Assembly (NCBI GenBank): GCA_004558595.1
Contig: SFCN01000013.1
Coordinates: forward strand, 1-37,099
DNA: 37,099 bases
From: Phascolarctobacterium sp.
Lineage (GTDB): Bacteria; Bacillota; Negativicutes; Acidaminococcales; Acidaminococcaceae
Direction of reading: 5' to 3'
Part shown: positions 17,049-25,346 of the stretch, piece after piece
Layout of the letters: each line of letters starts with the position of its first letter
Position numbering within the stretch: position 1 is the first letter of the stretch
Translations under genes and position numbers: made by a program
The notes under the pieces: model-generated
Database searches by the model: none
What the model saw: only the letters and a program-made list of their open reading frames with translations
Told to the model about the DNA's origin: nothing

Positions 17049-18074
17049 TTAAATATCTAAATTAGAAACCGTATACACCGTTCCAGGATGCAGCTTATCC
17101 AAGTTCTGCAGAGCCTTGCCAGTGCCCAGGGCCACGCATTCCAGCGGATCCTCGGCAATGCGAGTAGTGATGCCGGTCTCCTTTTGCATAACCTCAGCCA
17201 AACCATCCAGAAGAGCGCCACCACCGGTCATGTAGATGCCATTATCTACAATATCAGCAGCCAGCTCCGGCGGACATTTTTCCAAGACGCTACGCACAGT
17301 GGCGATAAGGGAGGCAATGGAATCCTCCAAGGCCTCGCGACATTCAGCGCTGTTCACGGTGAAAGTCGTCGGCAGACCTGTCACCATATCGCGACCACGC
17401 ACAGTAATGCTCTCATTGCGACCAAATTTAGAAACAGTGGCCACGCCCATCTTAATCTCCTCAGCGGTACGCTCGCCAATGAGCACATTATGCACCTTCT
17501 TCACATGTCGCACAATGGCCTCGTCAAAATGGTCACCACCAATGCGAATGGAGGAATCCACCACAATACCGCCCAAGCTCAGCACAGCTATATCGGTGGT
17601 GCCGCCGCCAATATCTACAACCATGTTGCCACGGGGCACGGTTATATCAATACCCGCGCCTAGAGCCGCGGCCAGAGGCTCTTCGATCAAATAGGTCTTA
17701 GAAGCGCCACCTTGTGTCGTAGCCTCCATTACCGCACGCTTTTCCACGGAGGTAATGCCGATGGGTACGCAGGTCATAACACGGGGCTTAAAGAACAAGC
17801 TCTTGCCAGCCACCTTCTCGATAACATAGCTCAGCAGCTTTTGGGTCACCGTATAATTGGCGATAACGCCCTCCTTCAAGGGGCGAATAGCCACAATGGT
17901 TCCGGGGGAGCGGCCCAGCATCTCACGAGCATCATCGCCCACAGCCAGCACCTTATTGCGCACCTTATCAATAGCCACCACGCTGGGCTCCTTCAGTACC
18001 ACACCCTTGCCCTTTACATAAACAAGGATATTGGCGGTGCCAAGATCTATACCTATATCCATACTCTTAAACAT
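17049..18074 (-). CDS. mbl: Rod-shape-determining actin homolog Mbl/MreB
   Basis: MreB-family filaments direct lateral wall synthesis on the inner face of the cytoplasmic membrane. The 341-residue protein shows the actin-fold phosphate loops DIGIDLGTANILVYVKGKG near the start and VVDIGGGTTDIAVLSLG at about 165, and the adenosine motif MTGGGALLDGL at about 285. The segment IRGRDMVTGLPTTFTVNS (here VRGRDMVTG, LPTTFTVNS) and the absence of mreC/mreD nearby favour the Mbl paralogue. It follows murA by 35 bases with an AGGAG site 7 bases before the ATG, and is probably cotranscribed with murA. Confidence 0.93.
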   Translation of the reverse strand: MFKSMDIGIDLGTANILVYVKGKGVVLKEPSVVAIDKVRNKVLAVGDDAREMLGRSPGTIVAIRPLKEGVIANYTVTQKLLSYVIEKVAGKSLFFKPRVMTCVPIGITSVEKRAVMEATTQGGASKTYLIEEPLAAALGAGIDITVPRGNMVVDIGGGTTDIAVLSLGGIVVDSSIRIGGDHFDEAIVRHVKKVHNVLIGERTAEEIKMGVATVSKFGRNESITVRGRDMVTGLPTTFTVNSAECREALEDSIASLIATVRSVLEKCPPELAADIVDNGIYMTGGGALLDGLAEVMQKETGITTRIAEDPLECVALGTGKALQNLDKLHPGTVYTVSNLDI

Positions 18075-18109
18075 CTTCTTACTCCTGTTCTAGCCTATTA
18101 TTCCGTAAA

Positions 18110-19372
18110 TTAGTCCACCTGCACACGCTCAATGGATGCGCCCAAACTCTTCAGCTTATCCACAATATTTTCGTAGCCGCGGTCAATATGATAAATATCG
18201 CCAATGCGGGTCACACCCTCGGCCACCAATCCTGCTAAAATCATCGCCGCGCCGGCACGCAAATCCGTAGCTCGCACATCGCAGCCCGTCAACGGGGAAG
18301 GGCCCTCCACCACGGCGCTGCGTCCCTCTGTGGTAATACGGGCGCCCATGCGGTTTAATTCCACCACATGCATAAAGCGATTTTCGAAAACAGTCTCCGT
18401 CACCTTGCTGCGACCATCAGCGATAACCATCATCGCCATCATCTGAGCCTGCATATCAGTGGGAAAGCCCGGATAGGGCAATGTTTTAATGGCCACGGGC
18501 TTTAAGGGCAGCCTGCCCACAACCCGCACCTTATCAATATCCTCCTCCACAAAGGCTCCTGCCTCTCGCAGCTTGGCGATAAGGGGCTTTTGGTGCTCCG
18601 GTAGCACATTTTCTACAATCACATCGCCGCCGGTCATAGCCGCGGCGATCATGTAGGTGCCTGCCTCAATACGGTCGGGAATAATCGTATAATCAGCGCC
18701 GTGCAGCTCCTTCACGCCCTCGATGCGGATGGTATCCGTACCGGCGCCGCGAATTTTCGCGCCCATTTTATTCAAATAGTTGGCCAAATCCACTATTTCC
18801 GGCTCCTCGGCAGCATTCTCCACAATGGTAATGCCCTCGGCCAAAGAAGCGGCCATCAGCACATTTTCGGTAGCGCCCACGCTGGGGAAATCAAAATAAA
18901 TATTGGCGCCCTTCAGTCCGTGGGGAGCGCTGGCATCAATATAGCCATGGCCCTGCTCAATCTTCACGCCTAACGCCTCGAAGGCCTTCAGGTGAATATC
19001 GATGGGACGAGCACCGATAGCGCAGCCACCGGGCATGGAAATACGGGCCTTGCCCACTCTTGCCAAAAGAGGTCCCATTACCAAAAAAGAAGCACGCATA
19101 GTACGCACCAGCTCATAGGGAGCTTCATAAGCAGTGATTTTCGTACTATCTATATGTAAAACGTTGGGTGCAGGGCAGCTTACCTCCAGCCCCAAGCATT
19201 TTAAAACTTCACTTATCGTATGCACATCCTCTAGCTTAGGAACCTCATCCAAAATGCTAGGGGTTTTGCCTAAGATAGAAGCTGCAATAATGGGTAATAC
19301 TGCGTTTTTCGCACCACTGGTCTTAACCGTCCCCATAAGACGTCTACCGCCCTTAACAACTAGCTTTTCCAA
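18110..19372 (-). CDS. murA: UDP-N-acetylglucosamine 1-carboxyvinyltransferase MurA
   Basis: MurA transfers enolpyruvate from PEP to UDP-GlcNAc, the first committed step of peptidoglycan synthesis, in the cytoplasm. The 420-residue length is typical. Lys22 and Asn23 of the TSGAKNA motif and the catalytic cysteine Cys117 (PGGCAIGARP, the fosfomycin target) are present, as is the second-domain RIEAGTYMIAAA segment. The start codon is TTG (19370-19372), with AGGAGG 6 bases upstream. A promoter lies at 19430-19459, and mbl follows 35 bases downstream. Confidence 0.97.
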   Translation of the reverse strand: MEKLVVKGGRRLMGTVKTSGAKNAVLPIIAASILGKTPSILDEVPKLEDVHTISEVLKCLGLEVSCPAPNVLHIDSTKITAYEAPYELVRTMRASFLVMGPLLARVGKARISMPGGCAIGARPIDIHLKAFEALGVKIEQGHGYIDASAPHGLKGANIYFDFPSVGATENVLMAASLAEGITIVENAAEEPEIVDLANYLNKMGAKIRGAGTDTIRIEGVKELHGADYTIIPDRIEAGTYMIAAAMTGGDVIVENVLPEHQKPLIAKLREAGAFVEEDIDKVRVVGRLPLKPVAIKTLPYPGFPTDMQAQMMAMMVIADGRSKVTETVFENRFMHVVELNRMGARITTEGRSAVVEGPSPLTGCDVRATDLRAGAAMILAGLVAEGVTRIGDIYHIDRGYENIVDKLKSLGASIERVQVD

Positions 19373-19429
19373 AATAATCCTCCTGTATGTGCGAAGAAAA
19401 GTCTACACAATAACAATCATAGTGGCAAT

Positions 19430-19459
19430 ATTTTATCACTTACAGCCCTATTCTTTCAA
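19430..19459 (-). promoter_or_regulatory. murA promoter
   Basis: On the minus strand TTGAAA (19454-19459), 18 bases, then TAAAAT (19430-19435). It lies just after the terminator of the small upstream gene. Confidence 0.5.
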
Positions 19460-19471
19460 TAGCTGCTGCAA

Positions 19472-19498
19472 AGAAAAAGCCGGCAAATTTTCCGGCTT
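19472..19498 (-). terminator. Rho-independent terminator of the 61-residue gene
   Basis: AAGCCGG and CCGGCTT form a 7-bp stem with an 8-base loop, followed on the minus strand by TTTTTC. The stem begins within the stop codon of the small gene at 19497. Confidence 0.8.
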
Positions 19499-19682
19499 AA
19501 TGGTTAATGCGCTGACGGTCTGCAAGAATGTTATAATAGGTTTCCTTATCCATCAACTCACGACGAATAGCCTTTTTTGCCTCGTCATCCTGCACCTCGG
19601 CCAGGCGCTCACGCAAAGCAGTAATCTCTTGCTTCAGCATGAGCATCTTATTGCCCGCTAAGCTCTCTAACATATCTGCCAT
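19497..19682 (-). CDS. Small coiled-coil protein of unknown function
   Basis: This 61-residue protein is highly charged and helical throughout, with heptad-like Leu/Ile/Ala positions over residues 12-45 (MLKQEITALRERLAEVQDDE), so a short coiled coil is likely. It has no membrane segment or signal. I do not recognise a family. It has a perfect AGGAGG 8 bases before the ATG, its own promoter (19711-19739) and a terminator directly after the stop codon, which argues that it is a real monocistronic gene lying between the atp operon and murA. Confidence 0.75.
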   Translation of the reverse strand: MADMLESLAGNKMLMLKQEITALRERLAEVQDDEAKKAIRRELMDKETYYNILADRQRINH

Positions 19683-19710
19683 CTTACAGTCCTCCTTTTA
19701 TTACTCTTAT

Positions 19711-19739
19711 AGAATACTATAAGCGGCTCTTTTATGCAA
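19711..19739 (-). promoter_or_regulatory. Promoter of the 61-residue gene
   Basis: On the minus strand TTGCAT (19734-19739), 17 bases, then TATTCT (19711-19716), placed about 30 bases before the start codon. Confidence 0.5.
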
Positions 19740-19781
19740 GGGGTAACCTCTTAAGTTTGATTTTTTGTTACATGAGTAAAC

Positions 19782-19808
19782 AAAAACCCCCGTCCTTTCG
19801 GACGGGGG
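19782..19808 (-). terminator. Terminator of the atp operon
   Basis: CCCCCGTCC and GGACGGGGG form a perfect 9-bp GC-rich stem with a 4-base loop, followed on the minus strand by TTTTTG. It lies 32 bases after the atpC stop. Confidence 0.95.
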
Positions 19809-19840
19809 TAATGTTATTTTTGCATTGTCTTGTATGCTTT

Positions 19841-20251
19841 TTAAGCCATACCTGCAACCTTCAGACGGGTGATAGCTCTCTTCAATGCACGACTAGCGCG
19901 AGCATTGTCTACGTCAGCATCCTTGCTAGCTAAGCGGCGCTCAGCACGCTCCTTAGCAGCATTGGCACGAGCGGTGTCAATGTCGGTATCTGCGTCGGCA
20001 ATGGTTGCCAACACGGTGCATTTGCCACCCTTCATCTCCAGGAAGCCGCCGCATACTGCGAAGGACTTCTTGCTACCGTCACTAAACTCTATCTTCATGG
20101 GAGCAACATCAAGAGTCGCGATAATCGGCAAATGGTTTGCCTTAATACCCAAGCCGCCCACTAAGGAGCGGAAGCCTACATAGGTCACATTATCAGCGGA
20201 AAAAAGCATTTTATCCGGCGTGACAATTTCAAAAGTAAAGGTAGTAGCCAT
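19841..20251 (-). CDS. atpC: F1 ATP synthase epsilon subunit
   Basis: Epsilon is part of the central rotor stalk and can inhibit ATP hydrolysis. The 136-residue protein has the beta-sandwich N-terminal domain (to about 88, with FEIVTPDKMLFSADN and GGLGIKANHLPIIATLD) and a C-terminal helical hairpin rich in Ala, Arg and Asp. Length is normal. It starts two bases after the atpD stop (TAATAATG), with AAGGA inside the end of atpD, so it is translationally coupled. It is the last gene of the operon, before the strong terminator. Confidence 0.96.
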   Translation of the reverse strand: MATTFTFEIVTPDKMLFSADNVTYVGFRSLVGGLGIKANHLPIIATLDVAPMKIEFSDGSKKSFAVCGGFLEMKGGKCTVLATIADADTDIDTARANAAKERAERRLASKDADVDNARASRALKRAITRLKVAGMA

Positions 20252-20253
20252 TA

Positions 20254-21666
20254 TTATTCCTTCATGGTTGCAGCCTTGGCAATAGCGTCATCAATGGTAC
20301 CAACCATGTAGAAAGCGCCTTCAGGCAGGTCGTCATGCTTGCCTTCCAGGATTTCTTTGAAGCCGCGGATGGTTTCCTTCAGCGGAACATATTGGCCGGG
20401 GGTACCGGTAAATTGTTCAGCAACGAAGAATGCCTGGCTGAGGAACTTCTGAATCTTACGAGCACGGGCAACGGTAACCTTGTCCTCCTCGCTCAATTCT
20501 TCCATACCCAGAATTGCGATGATATCTTGCAATTCCTTGTAGCGTTGCAGAATAGCTTGTACGCCACGAGCAACTTTATAATGCTCTTCGCCGATTACCA
20601 GCGGATCCAGGATACGGCTGGTGGAGTCGAGCGGGTCAACTGCCGGATAAATACCAAGCTCTGCGATAGAACGGGACAATACGGTGGTTGCATCCAAGTG
20701 AGCGAAGGTGCCTGCCGGAGCCGGGTCAGTCAAGTCGTCCGCAGGTACATATACGGCCTGTACGGAGGTGATGGAACCGGTCTTGGTGGAGGTGATACGC
20801 TCTTGCAGAGCGCCGATGTCGTTTGCCAGAGTGGGTTGATAACCTACTGCGGAAGGCATACGGCCCAGCAATGCGGATACTTCGGAACCAGCCTGAATGA
20901 AACGGAAAATGTTATCGATAAAGAGCAGTACGTCTTGGCCGCCAACATCACGGAAATATTCAGCCATGGTCAGACCGGTCAAGCCAACGCGCATACGTGC
21001 TCCAGGAGGCTCGTTCATCTGGCCATATACAAGAGCGGTCTTGCTGATAACGCCAGATTCCTTCATTTCGCCCCACAGGTCGTTGCCTTCACGAGTACGC
21101 TCGCCAACGCCTGCGAATACGGAATAGCCACCGTGTGCAGTTGCGATGTTATGGATCAGCTCCATAATAATAACGGTTTTGCCTACGCCGGCGCCGCCGA
21201 ACAGACCGATTTTACCGCCCATTGCATAAGGAGCGATCAAGTCTACGACTTTAATGCCGGTTTCCAAAATTTTAGTAGATGTTGCCTGTTGGTCGAAGGT
21301 CGGAGCAGGTCTGTGGATGGGCCAGTGATCTGCTGCTTCAACCGGAGTATCGTCATGGTCAACGGTCTCGCCGAGCACGTTGAAGATACGACCCAGTACG
21401 CCGGGGCCTACGGGTACGCTGATAGGAGCGCCGGTATCTACTGCTTCCATGCCGCGAACCAGACCATCGGTGGAGCTCATAGCAACGGCACGAACTACAT
21501 TGTAGCCGATGTGTTGCATAACTTCAGCGGTCAGGTGAATTTTTACCTTACCGTCATCAGTGGTGCCATCGATGTGGATTGCGTTCAGGATAGCGGGCAT
21601 GCTCTTCGGAGGGAACTCAATGTCGATAACAGGGCCAACAACTTGTACGATTCTACCTGTATTCAA
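20254..21666 (-). CDS. atpD: F1 ATP synthase beta subunit
   Basis: Beta carries the catalytic nucleotide sites of F1. The 470-residue protein has the P-loop GGAGVGKT (about 156-163), the catalytic region GERTREGNDL with its glutamate, and the DELSEED-loop equivalent, seen here as MEELSEEDKV near residue 390. The start codon is TTG (21664-21666) with GGGAGG 8 bases upstream; there is no nearer ATG. It lies between atpG (30 bases) and atpC (2 bases). Confidence 0.98.
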   Translation of the reverse strand: MNTGRIVQVVGPVIDIEFPPKSMPAILNAIHIDGTTDDGKVKIHLTAEVMQHIGYNVVRAVAMSSTDGLVRGMEAVDTGAPISVPVGPGVLGRIFNVLGETVDHDDTPVEAADHWPIHRPAPTFDQQATSTKILETGIKVVDLIAPYAMGGKIGLFGGAGVGKTVIIMELIHNIATAHGGYSVFAGVGERTREGNDLWGEMKESGVISKTALVYGQMNEPPGARMRVGLTGLTMAEYFRDVGGQDVLLFIDNIFRFIQAGSEVSALLGRMPSAVGYQPTLANDIGALQERITSTKTGSITSVQAVYVPADDLTDPAPAGTFAHLDATTVLSRSIAELGIYPAVDPLDSTSRILDPLVIGEEHYKVARGVQAILQRYKELQDIIAILGMEELSEEDKVTVARARKIQKFLSQAFFVAEQFTGTPGQYVPLKETIRGFKEILEGKHDDLPEGAFYMVGTIDDAIAKAATMKE

Positions 21667-21696
21667 GGTTTTAGCCTCCCTACGAAATAATTCAGA

Positions 21697-22581
21697 TTAT
21701 TGTTGTGCTTGCTTCAGCGCTTCTACGCCGCCAACGATTTCGTTGAGCTCGCGGGTAATGGAAGCCTGACGTGCCTTGTTATAGGACAGCTCCAGGTTTT
21801 GTACCAGCTTAGCAGCGTTATCAGTTGCAGAAGACATAGCAGTCATACGAGAACCCAACTCACTGGCAGCGGATTGCACCAGTGCAGCGTAAACAACGGT
21901 CTCCAGGTACTTGGGTGCAAGTACGCTTAAAGTCTCGTTTTCACCGGGCTCAAACATAAAGCTTGCTTCGGCCTTGCCAGCTTCTTTAGCAGGCGGCTCT
22001 ACCGGCAGAATCTTCTCGCAGGTAGGAGTCTGGGACAAAGCGGATTTGAAAATAGTATATACGATGCGCAGCTCGTCAAAACCCTCAGCAGCAAAGCGTT
22101 TTGCTGCATCTTGGGCAACTTCTACTGCGTTATCATATGCAGGTCTGTCGGAGAAGCCAAAATGGGATTCCAGCACATTGTAGCCACGACGTTGGAAGAA
22201 GTCTCTAGCCTTACGACCGCAGGTGATAACAACAACCTCGTCCTCACATGCAGCAATTTCAGCAACAGCCATCTTCAAAGCGTTGGAGCTGTATGCGCCT
22301 GCCAGACCTTTATCAGAGGCGAGCACCAGATAACCAACTTTTTTAACTTCACGATGTTGAAGCAGCGGGTGTTCCTTGGCACTTAAGTTTGCAAGAATGC
22401 TTGGATCGCTCACAACGTTGGACAACACTTCTTTGATCTTGATGGCATAAGGACGGCTAGCAGCAGCACGCTCTTGAGCTCTTCTCAAGCGAGCAGCAGC
22501 AACCATCTTCATAGCCTTAGTGATCTTACCAATGTTACCTACGCTCTTCATGTGGCGATGAATCTCGCGTGCAGTAGCCAT
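21697..22581 (-). CDS. atpG: F1 ATP synthase gamma subunit
   Basis: Gamma is the rotating central shaft of F1. The 294-residue protein has the long N-terminal helix (REIHRHMKSVGNIGKITKAMKMVAAARLRRAQ), the Rossmann-like middle (VLASDKGLAGAYSSN) and the conserved C-terminal helix with ASELGSRMTAMSSATDNA. Its first codon lies 7 bases after the stop of the delta-alpha fusion, whose final codons contain the AGGTGA ribosome binding site. Length and motifs are ordinary, so the unusual fusion upstream has not visibly altered gamma. Confidence 0.97.
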   Translation of the reverse strand: MATAREIHRHMKSVGNIGKITKAMKMVAAARLRRAQERAAASRPYAIKIKEVLSNVVSDPSILANLSAKEHPLLQHREVKKVGYLVLASDKGLAGAYSSNALKMAVAEIAACEDEVVVITCGRKARDFFQRRGYNVLESHFGFSDRPAYDNAVEVAQDAAKRFAAEGFDELRIVYTIFKSALSQTPTCEKILPVEPPAKEAGKAEASFMFEPGENETLSVLAPKYLETVVYAALVQSAASELGSRMTAMSSATDNAAKLVQNLELSYNKARQASITRELNEIVGGVEALKQAQQ

Positions 22582-22588
22582 TAGTTAA

Positions 22589-24412
22589 TCACCTACCTTC
22601 ACTAACAAAGGTTTCCTTGAACTCGGCGATTGCTTTCTTCAAAGCTTCTTCATTCTCATCAGTGATTTTCTTGGTTTTCAGGATATCTGCGCCAACTTCA
22701 GGATGGTTAGCTTCCATGAAGTCCAGGAATTCTTTTTCGCAGCGAGTTACTTCTTTAACTGCTACGTCATCCAGATAACCCTTGGTGCCAAGGTAAATTG
22801 CCATAACCTGTTTTTCAACAGACAGCGGGCTGTATTGACCTTGCTTCAGAACCTCGGTCAAGCGTTGACCACGGTCCAGCTGAGCCTTGGTAGCCTTATC
22901 AAGGTCGGAAGCAAACTGAGCAAATGCTGCCAGTTCGCGGAACTGTGCCAAATCCAGACGCAGGGTACCTGCAACCTGTTTCATAGCTTTAATCTGAGCA
23001 GCACCACCTACACGGGATACGGACAGACCGGAGTTGATAGCCGGACGGATACCGGAGTAGAACAGCTCGGATTCCAGGAAGATCTGACCGTCGGTAATGG
23101 AAATTACGTTGGTCGGAATAAAGCCGCCTACGTCGCCTGCCAGGGTTTCGATAACGGGCAGTGCGGTGATGGAGCCGCCCTTCAGCTCGTCATTCAGCTT
23201 AGCAGCGCGCTCCAACAGACGGGAGTGCAAATAGAATACGTCGCCAGGATAAGCTTCACGTCCGGGAGGACGGCGGAGCAGCAGGGACATTGCGCGGTAA
23301 GCAACAGCGTGCTTGGACAGGTCGTCGTATACGCACAGAACGTCTTTGCCTTGATCCATGAAGTATTCTGCCATGGTTACACCAGCATAGGGAGCCAGAT
23401 ATTGCAACGGAGCGGAGTCAGCTGCAGTAGCGGCAACGATGATGGTGTATTCCATTGCGCCGTGTTGTTCCAGAGTACGAACAATGCGGGCAACGTTGGA
23501 AGCCTTTTGGCCGATAGCTACATAAATGCAGATAACGCCCAGGCCCTTTTGGTTGATGATGGTATCAACTGCAACTGCGGTCTTACCGGTACCACGGTCG
23601 CCGATGATCAGCTCACGTTGGCCACGTCCGATAGGAACAAGTGCGTCGATACATTTAATACCAGTTTGCAGCGGGGTATCAACGGATTTACGATCTGCGA
23701 TACCATGTGCAGGGGATTCAACAGGACGGTGTTCAGCAGCGACGATATCGCCCTTGCCGTCGATAGGAGCGCCGATAGCGCTAACTACACGACCCAGCAG
23801 GCCTTCGCCTACGGGAACTTCCATGATGCGGCCGGTACGGCGAACTACGTCGCCTTCCTTGATCTTGGTTTCGCCGCCCATCAATACGATACCAACGGAG
23901 TCCGGGTTCAGGTTCAATACCATGCCGGATACGTTGTGGGGCAGTTCTACCAATTCGCCAGCCATTGCGTTTTTCATACCGATAACGGTTGCGATGCCGT
24001 CACCGATCTTTTCAACGATACCAACCTCTTCGAGATCAGCGTCCACTTTGTAATTCTCCAGCTTAGCGCTGAGAGCATCACCCATAGCTTCGGGCTTGGT
24101 GTATTCGTGGATGTCGATGCCTGCGAGAGCAACTTCCATCTTCTTCAGCTTACGAGCAGCAGAAGCATCAAATACTTTATCGCCAACTTGTACGATGATA
24201 CCACCGAGAATGGAGGGGTCAACCTTCTTGTTCAAGAAGATTTCGCGGCCCAATTTCTCAGTCAGAATTGCAGAAATGGATTGATACTCGTCAACAGTCA
24301 ATTTCTTAGCTGTAGTAACGTTTACATCTAAAAGCTCTTTAATGGAGCCCAGATCAATTTTGAAGTCGGACAATTCTTGCTTTAGTAAAGCAATATTTTC
24401 TTCACTCTTCAT
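22589..24412 (-). CDS. atpA: ATP synthase delta C-terminal domain-alpha subunit fusion
   Basis: At 607 residues this is about 105 longer than a normal alpha subunit. Residues about 106-607 are a complete alpha (DALSAKLENYK helix, GELVELPHNV, P-loop GDRGTGKT at 271-278, SVSRVGGAAQIKAMK). The P-loop has Gly where alpha almost always has Gln (GDRQTGKT). Residues about 26-98 match the C-terminal domain of delta/OSCP: VNVTTAKKLTVDEY, then VDPSILGGIIVQVGDKVFDAS, then RKLKKM. Residues 1-25 could be a last delta helix or a copy of the alpha N-terminal helix. No atpH lies between atpF and this gene (92 bases), so the delta N-terminal domain is missing here. GGAGGTGAT precedes the ATG. Delta normally joins the b stalk to the top of F1; three alpha chains would give three such domains. 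Confidence 0.93.
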   Translation of the reverse strand: MKSEENIALLKQELSDFKIDLGSIKELLDVNVTTAKKLTVDEYQSISAILTEKLGREIFLNKKVDPSILGGIIVQVGDKVFDASAARKLKKMEVALAGIDIHEYTKPEAMGDALSAKLENYKVDADLEEVGIVEKIGDGIATVIGMKNAMAGELVELPHNVSGMVLNLNPDSVGIVLMGGETKIKEGDVVRRTGRIMEVPVGEGLLGRVVSAIGAPIDGKGDIVAAEHRPVESPAHGIADRKSVDTPLQTGIKCIDALVPIGRGQRELIIGDRGTGKTAVAVDTIINQKGLGVICIYVAIGQKASNVARIVRTLEQHGAMEYTIIVAATAADSAPLQYLAPYAGVTMAEYFMDQGKDVLCVYDDLSKHAVAYRAMSLLLRRPPGREAYPGDVFYLHSRLLERAAKLNDELKGGSITALPVIETLAGDVGGFIPTNVISITDGQIFLESELFYSGIRPAINSGLSVSRVGGAAQIKAMKQVAGTLRLDLAQFRELAAFAQFASDLDKATKAQLDRGQRLTEVLKQGQYSPLSVEKQVMAIYLGTKGYLDDVAVKEVTRCEKEFLDFMEANHPEVGADILKTKKITDENEEALKKAIAEFKETFVSEGR

Positions 24413-24504
24413 ATTGTACCAATCACCTCCGAATACCGGCTCTTAGTCTTGCTGCCTCGCATTTGCAGCAAACCGCGTCCGGCCTAATAGGGAAACGAGC
24501 AAAA

Positions 24505-24984
24505 TTATTTCATAATGGAATCAACAATTTTGCTAGCCATTTGTTTGTCTTCTTCAGAATTCAGCTTTTGCTCAACAATTTTGCCAGCAGCGATCATGGA
24601 CAGGCTGATAACCTGTGCACGAACTTCGTCCATAGCTTTCTTCTTTTCAGTAGCGATAATCTCTTTTTGAGCTGCTACATATTGCTCCTGCTCAACCTTG
24701 GTGTCAGCCATAATCTTATCATGAGCTGCTTGAGCGGTTTTGCGGGCGTTTTCAATAATAGCCTGTGCTTCCTGTCTTGCATCCGCTAATTTTGCAGCAT
24801 ATTCAGCTTTAACTGCTTCAGCGTCGTTCTTAGCCTTTTCAGCAGTTTCTAAATCGCTAGCAATTTTATTCTTGCGCTCTTCCATGATACCCAGTACAGG
24901 TTTGTAAACGAATTTAGCAAGAACGAAAACAAGAACCAAAAAGTTCAGGATTTGCGCGATAAGTGTTGCGTTAATATTAACCAA
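24505..24984 (-). CDS. atpF: Fo ATP synthase b subunit
   Basis: The b subunit forms the peripheral stalk that holds F1 against rotation. The 159-residue protein has an N-terminal membrane helix (about 7-26, AQILNFLVLVFVLAKFVY) followed by a long charged, Ala-rich helix, as expected. There is one b gene and no b' gene. The start codon is TTG (24982-24984) with AGGAG about 10 bases upstream; the next Met is inside the conserved region. Its C-terminus normally binds the delta C-terminal domain, which here is part of the alpha chain. Confidence 0.95.
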   Translation of the reverse strand: MVNINATLIAQILNFLVLVFVLAKFVYKPVLGIMEERKNKIASDLETAEKAKNDAEAVKAEYAAKLADARQEAQAIIENARKTAQAAHDKIMADTKVEQEQYVAAQKEIIATEKKKAMDEVRAQVISLSMIAAGKIVEQKLNSEEDKQMASKIVDSIMK

Positions 24985-25028
24985 TTATCTCACTCTCCTA
25001 TTTGTTTTCTTAAATTAGGGATTCTAAA

Positions 25029-25283
25029 TTATTTTACGAAGGGGTTAGCAAATACCAATACTACTGCGATAACGTAGCACAGAATAGGCATGGACTCTAC
25101 CAGACCTACGGATACCAGCATGTTGGTGAACAGCTTGCCAGCTTCTTCAGGTTGACGAGCCATGGACTCGATTGCTTTACCAGTTAAGTTACCGTTACCA
25201 AGAGCAGCGCCCAGAGCTGCAGCCAGGCAGATGAATGCAACAGCGAACATAGATGCTGCAATAATAATTGCGTTTTCAGTCAT
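25029..25283 (-). CDS. atpE: Fo ATP synthase c subunit
   Basis: The c subunit forms the ion-carrying rotor ring. The 84-residue hairpin has two membrane helices around the polar loop ARQPE (42-46). The ion-binding carboxylate is Glu63, followed by Ser64 (GLVESMPI). Compared from memory with the Na+-binding c subunit of Ilyobacter, the Glu-Ser pair is kept, but the helix-1 Gln is Asn30 (ALGNGNLTGK). The coupling ion is therefore unclear. AGGAGG lies 8 bases before the ATG. Confidence 0.96.
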   Translation of the reverse strand: MTENAIIIAASMFAVAFICLAAALGAALGNGNLTGKAIESMARQPEEAGKLFTNMLVSVGLVESMPILCYVIAVVLVFANPFVK

Positions 25284-25346
25284 TGAAATTTCCTCCTATC
25301 AATCATAAGACATTTTGATTTTAAATTTTTAGAATGACTTTTTAAA

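Noticed and set aside
20335..21690. Long plus-strand open frame (451 codons) opposite atpD
   Set aside because: It mirrors the highly conserved atpD on the other strand and its product has no recognisable domain. It arises from the strong codon bias of atpD.
22703..24331. Long plus-strand open frame (542 codons) opposite the delta-alpha fusion
   Set aside because: It is a shadow of atpA, with a low-complexity Gln/Ser/Cys-rich product and no family resemblance.
24413..24504. A frameshifted atpH hidden between atpF and atpA
   Set aside because: Ninety-two bases cannot encode the roughly 105-residue delta N-terminal domain in any frame, so a simple sequencing frameshift does not explain the missing domain.
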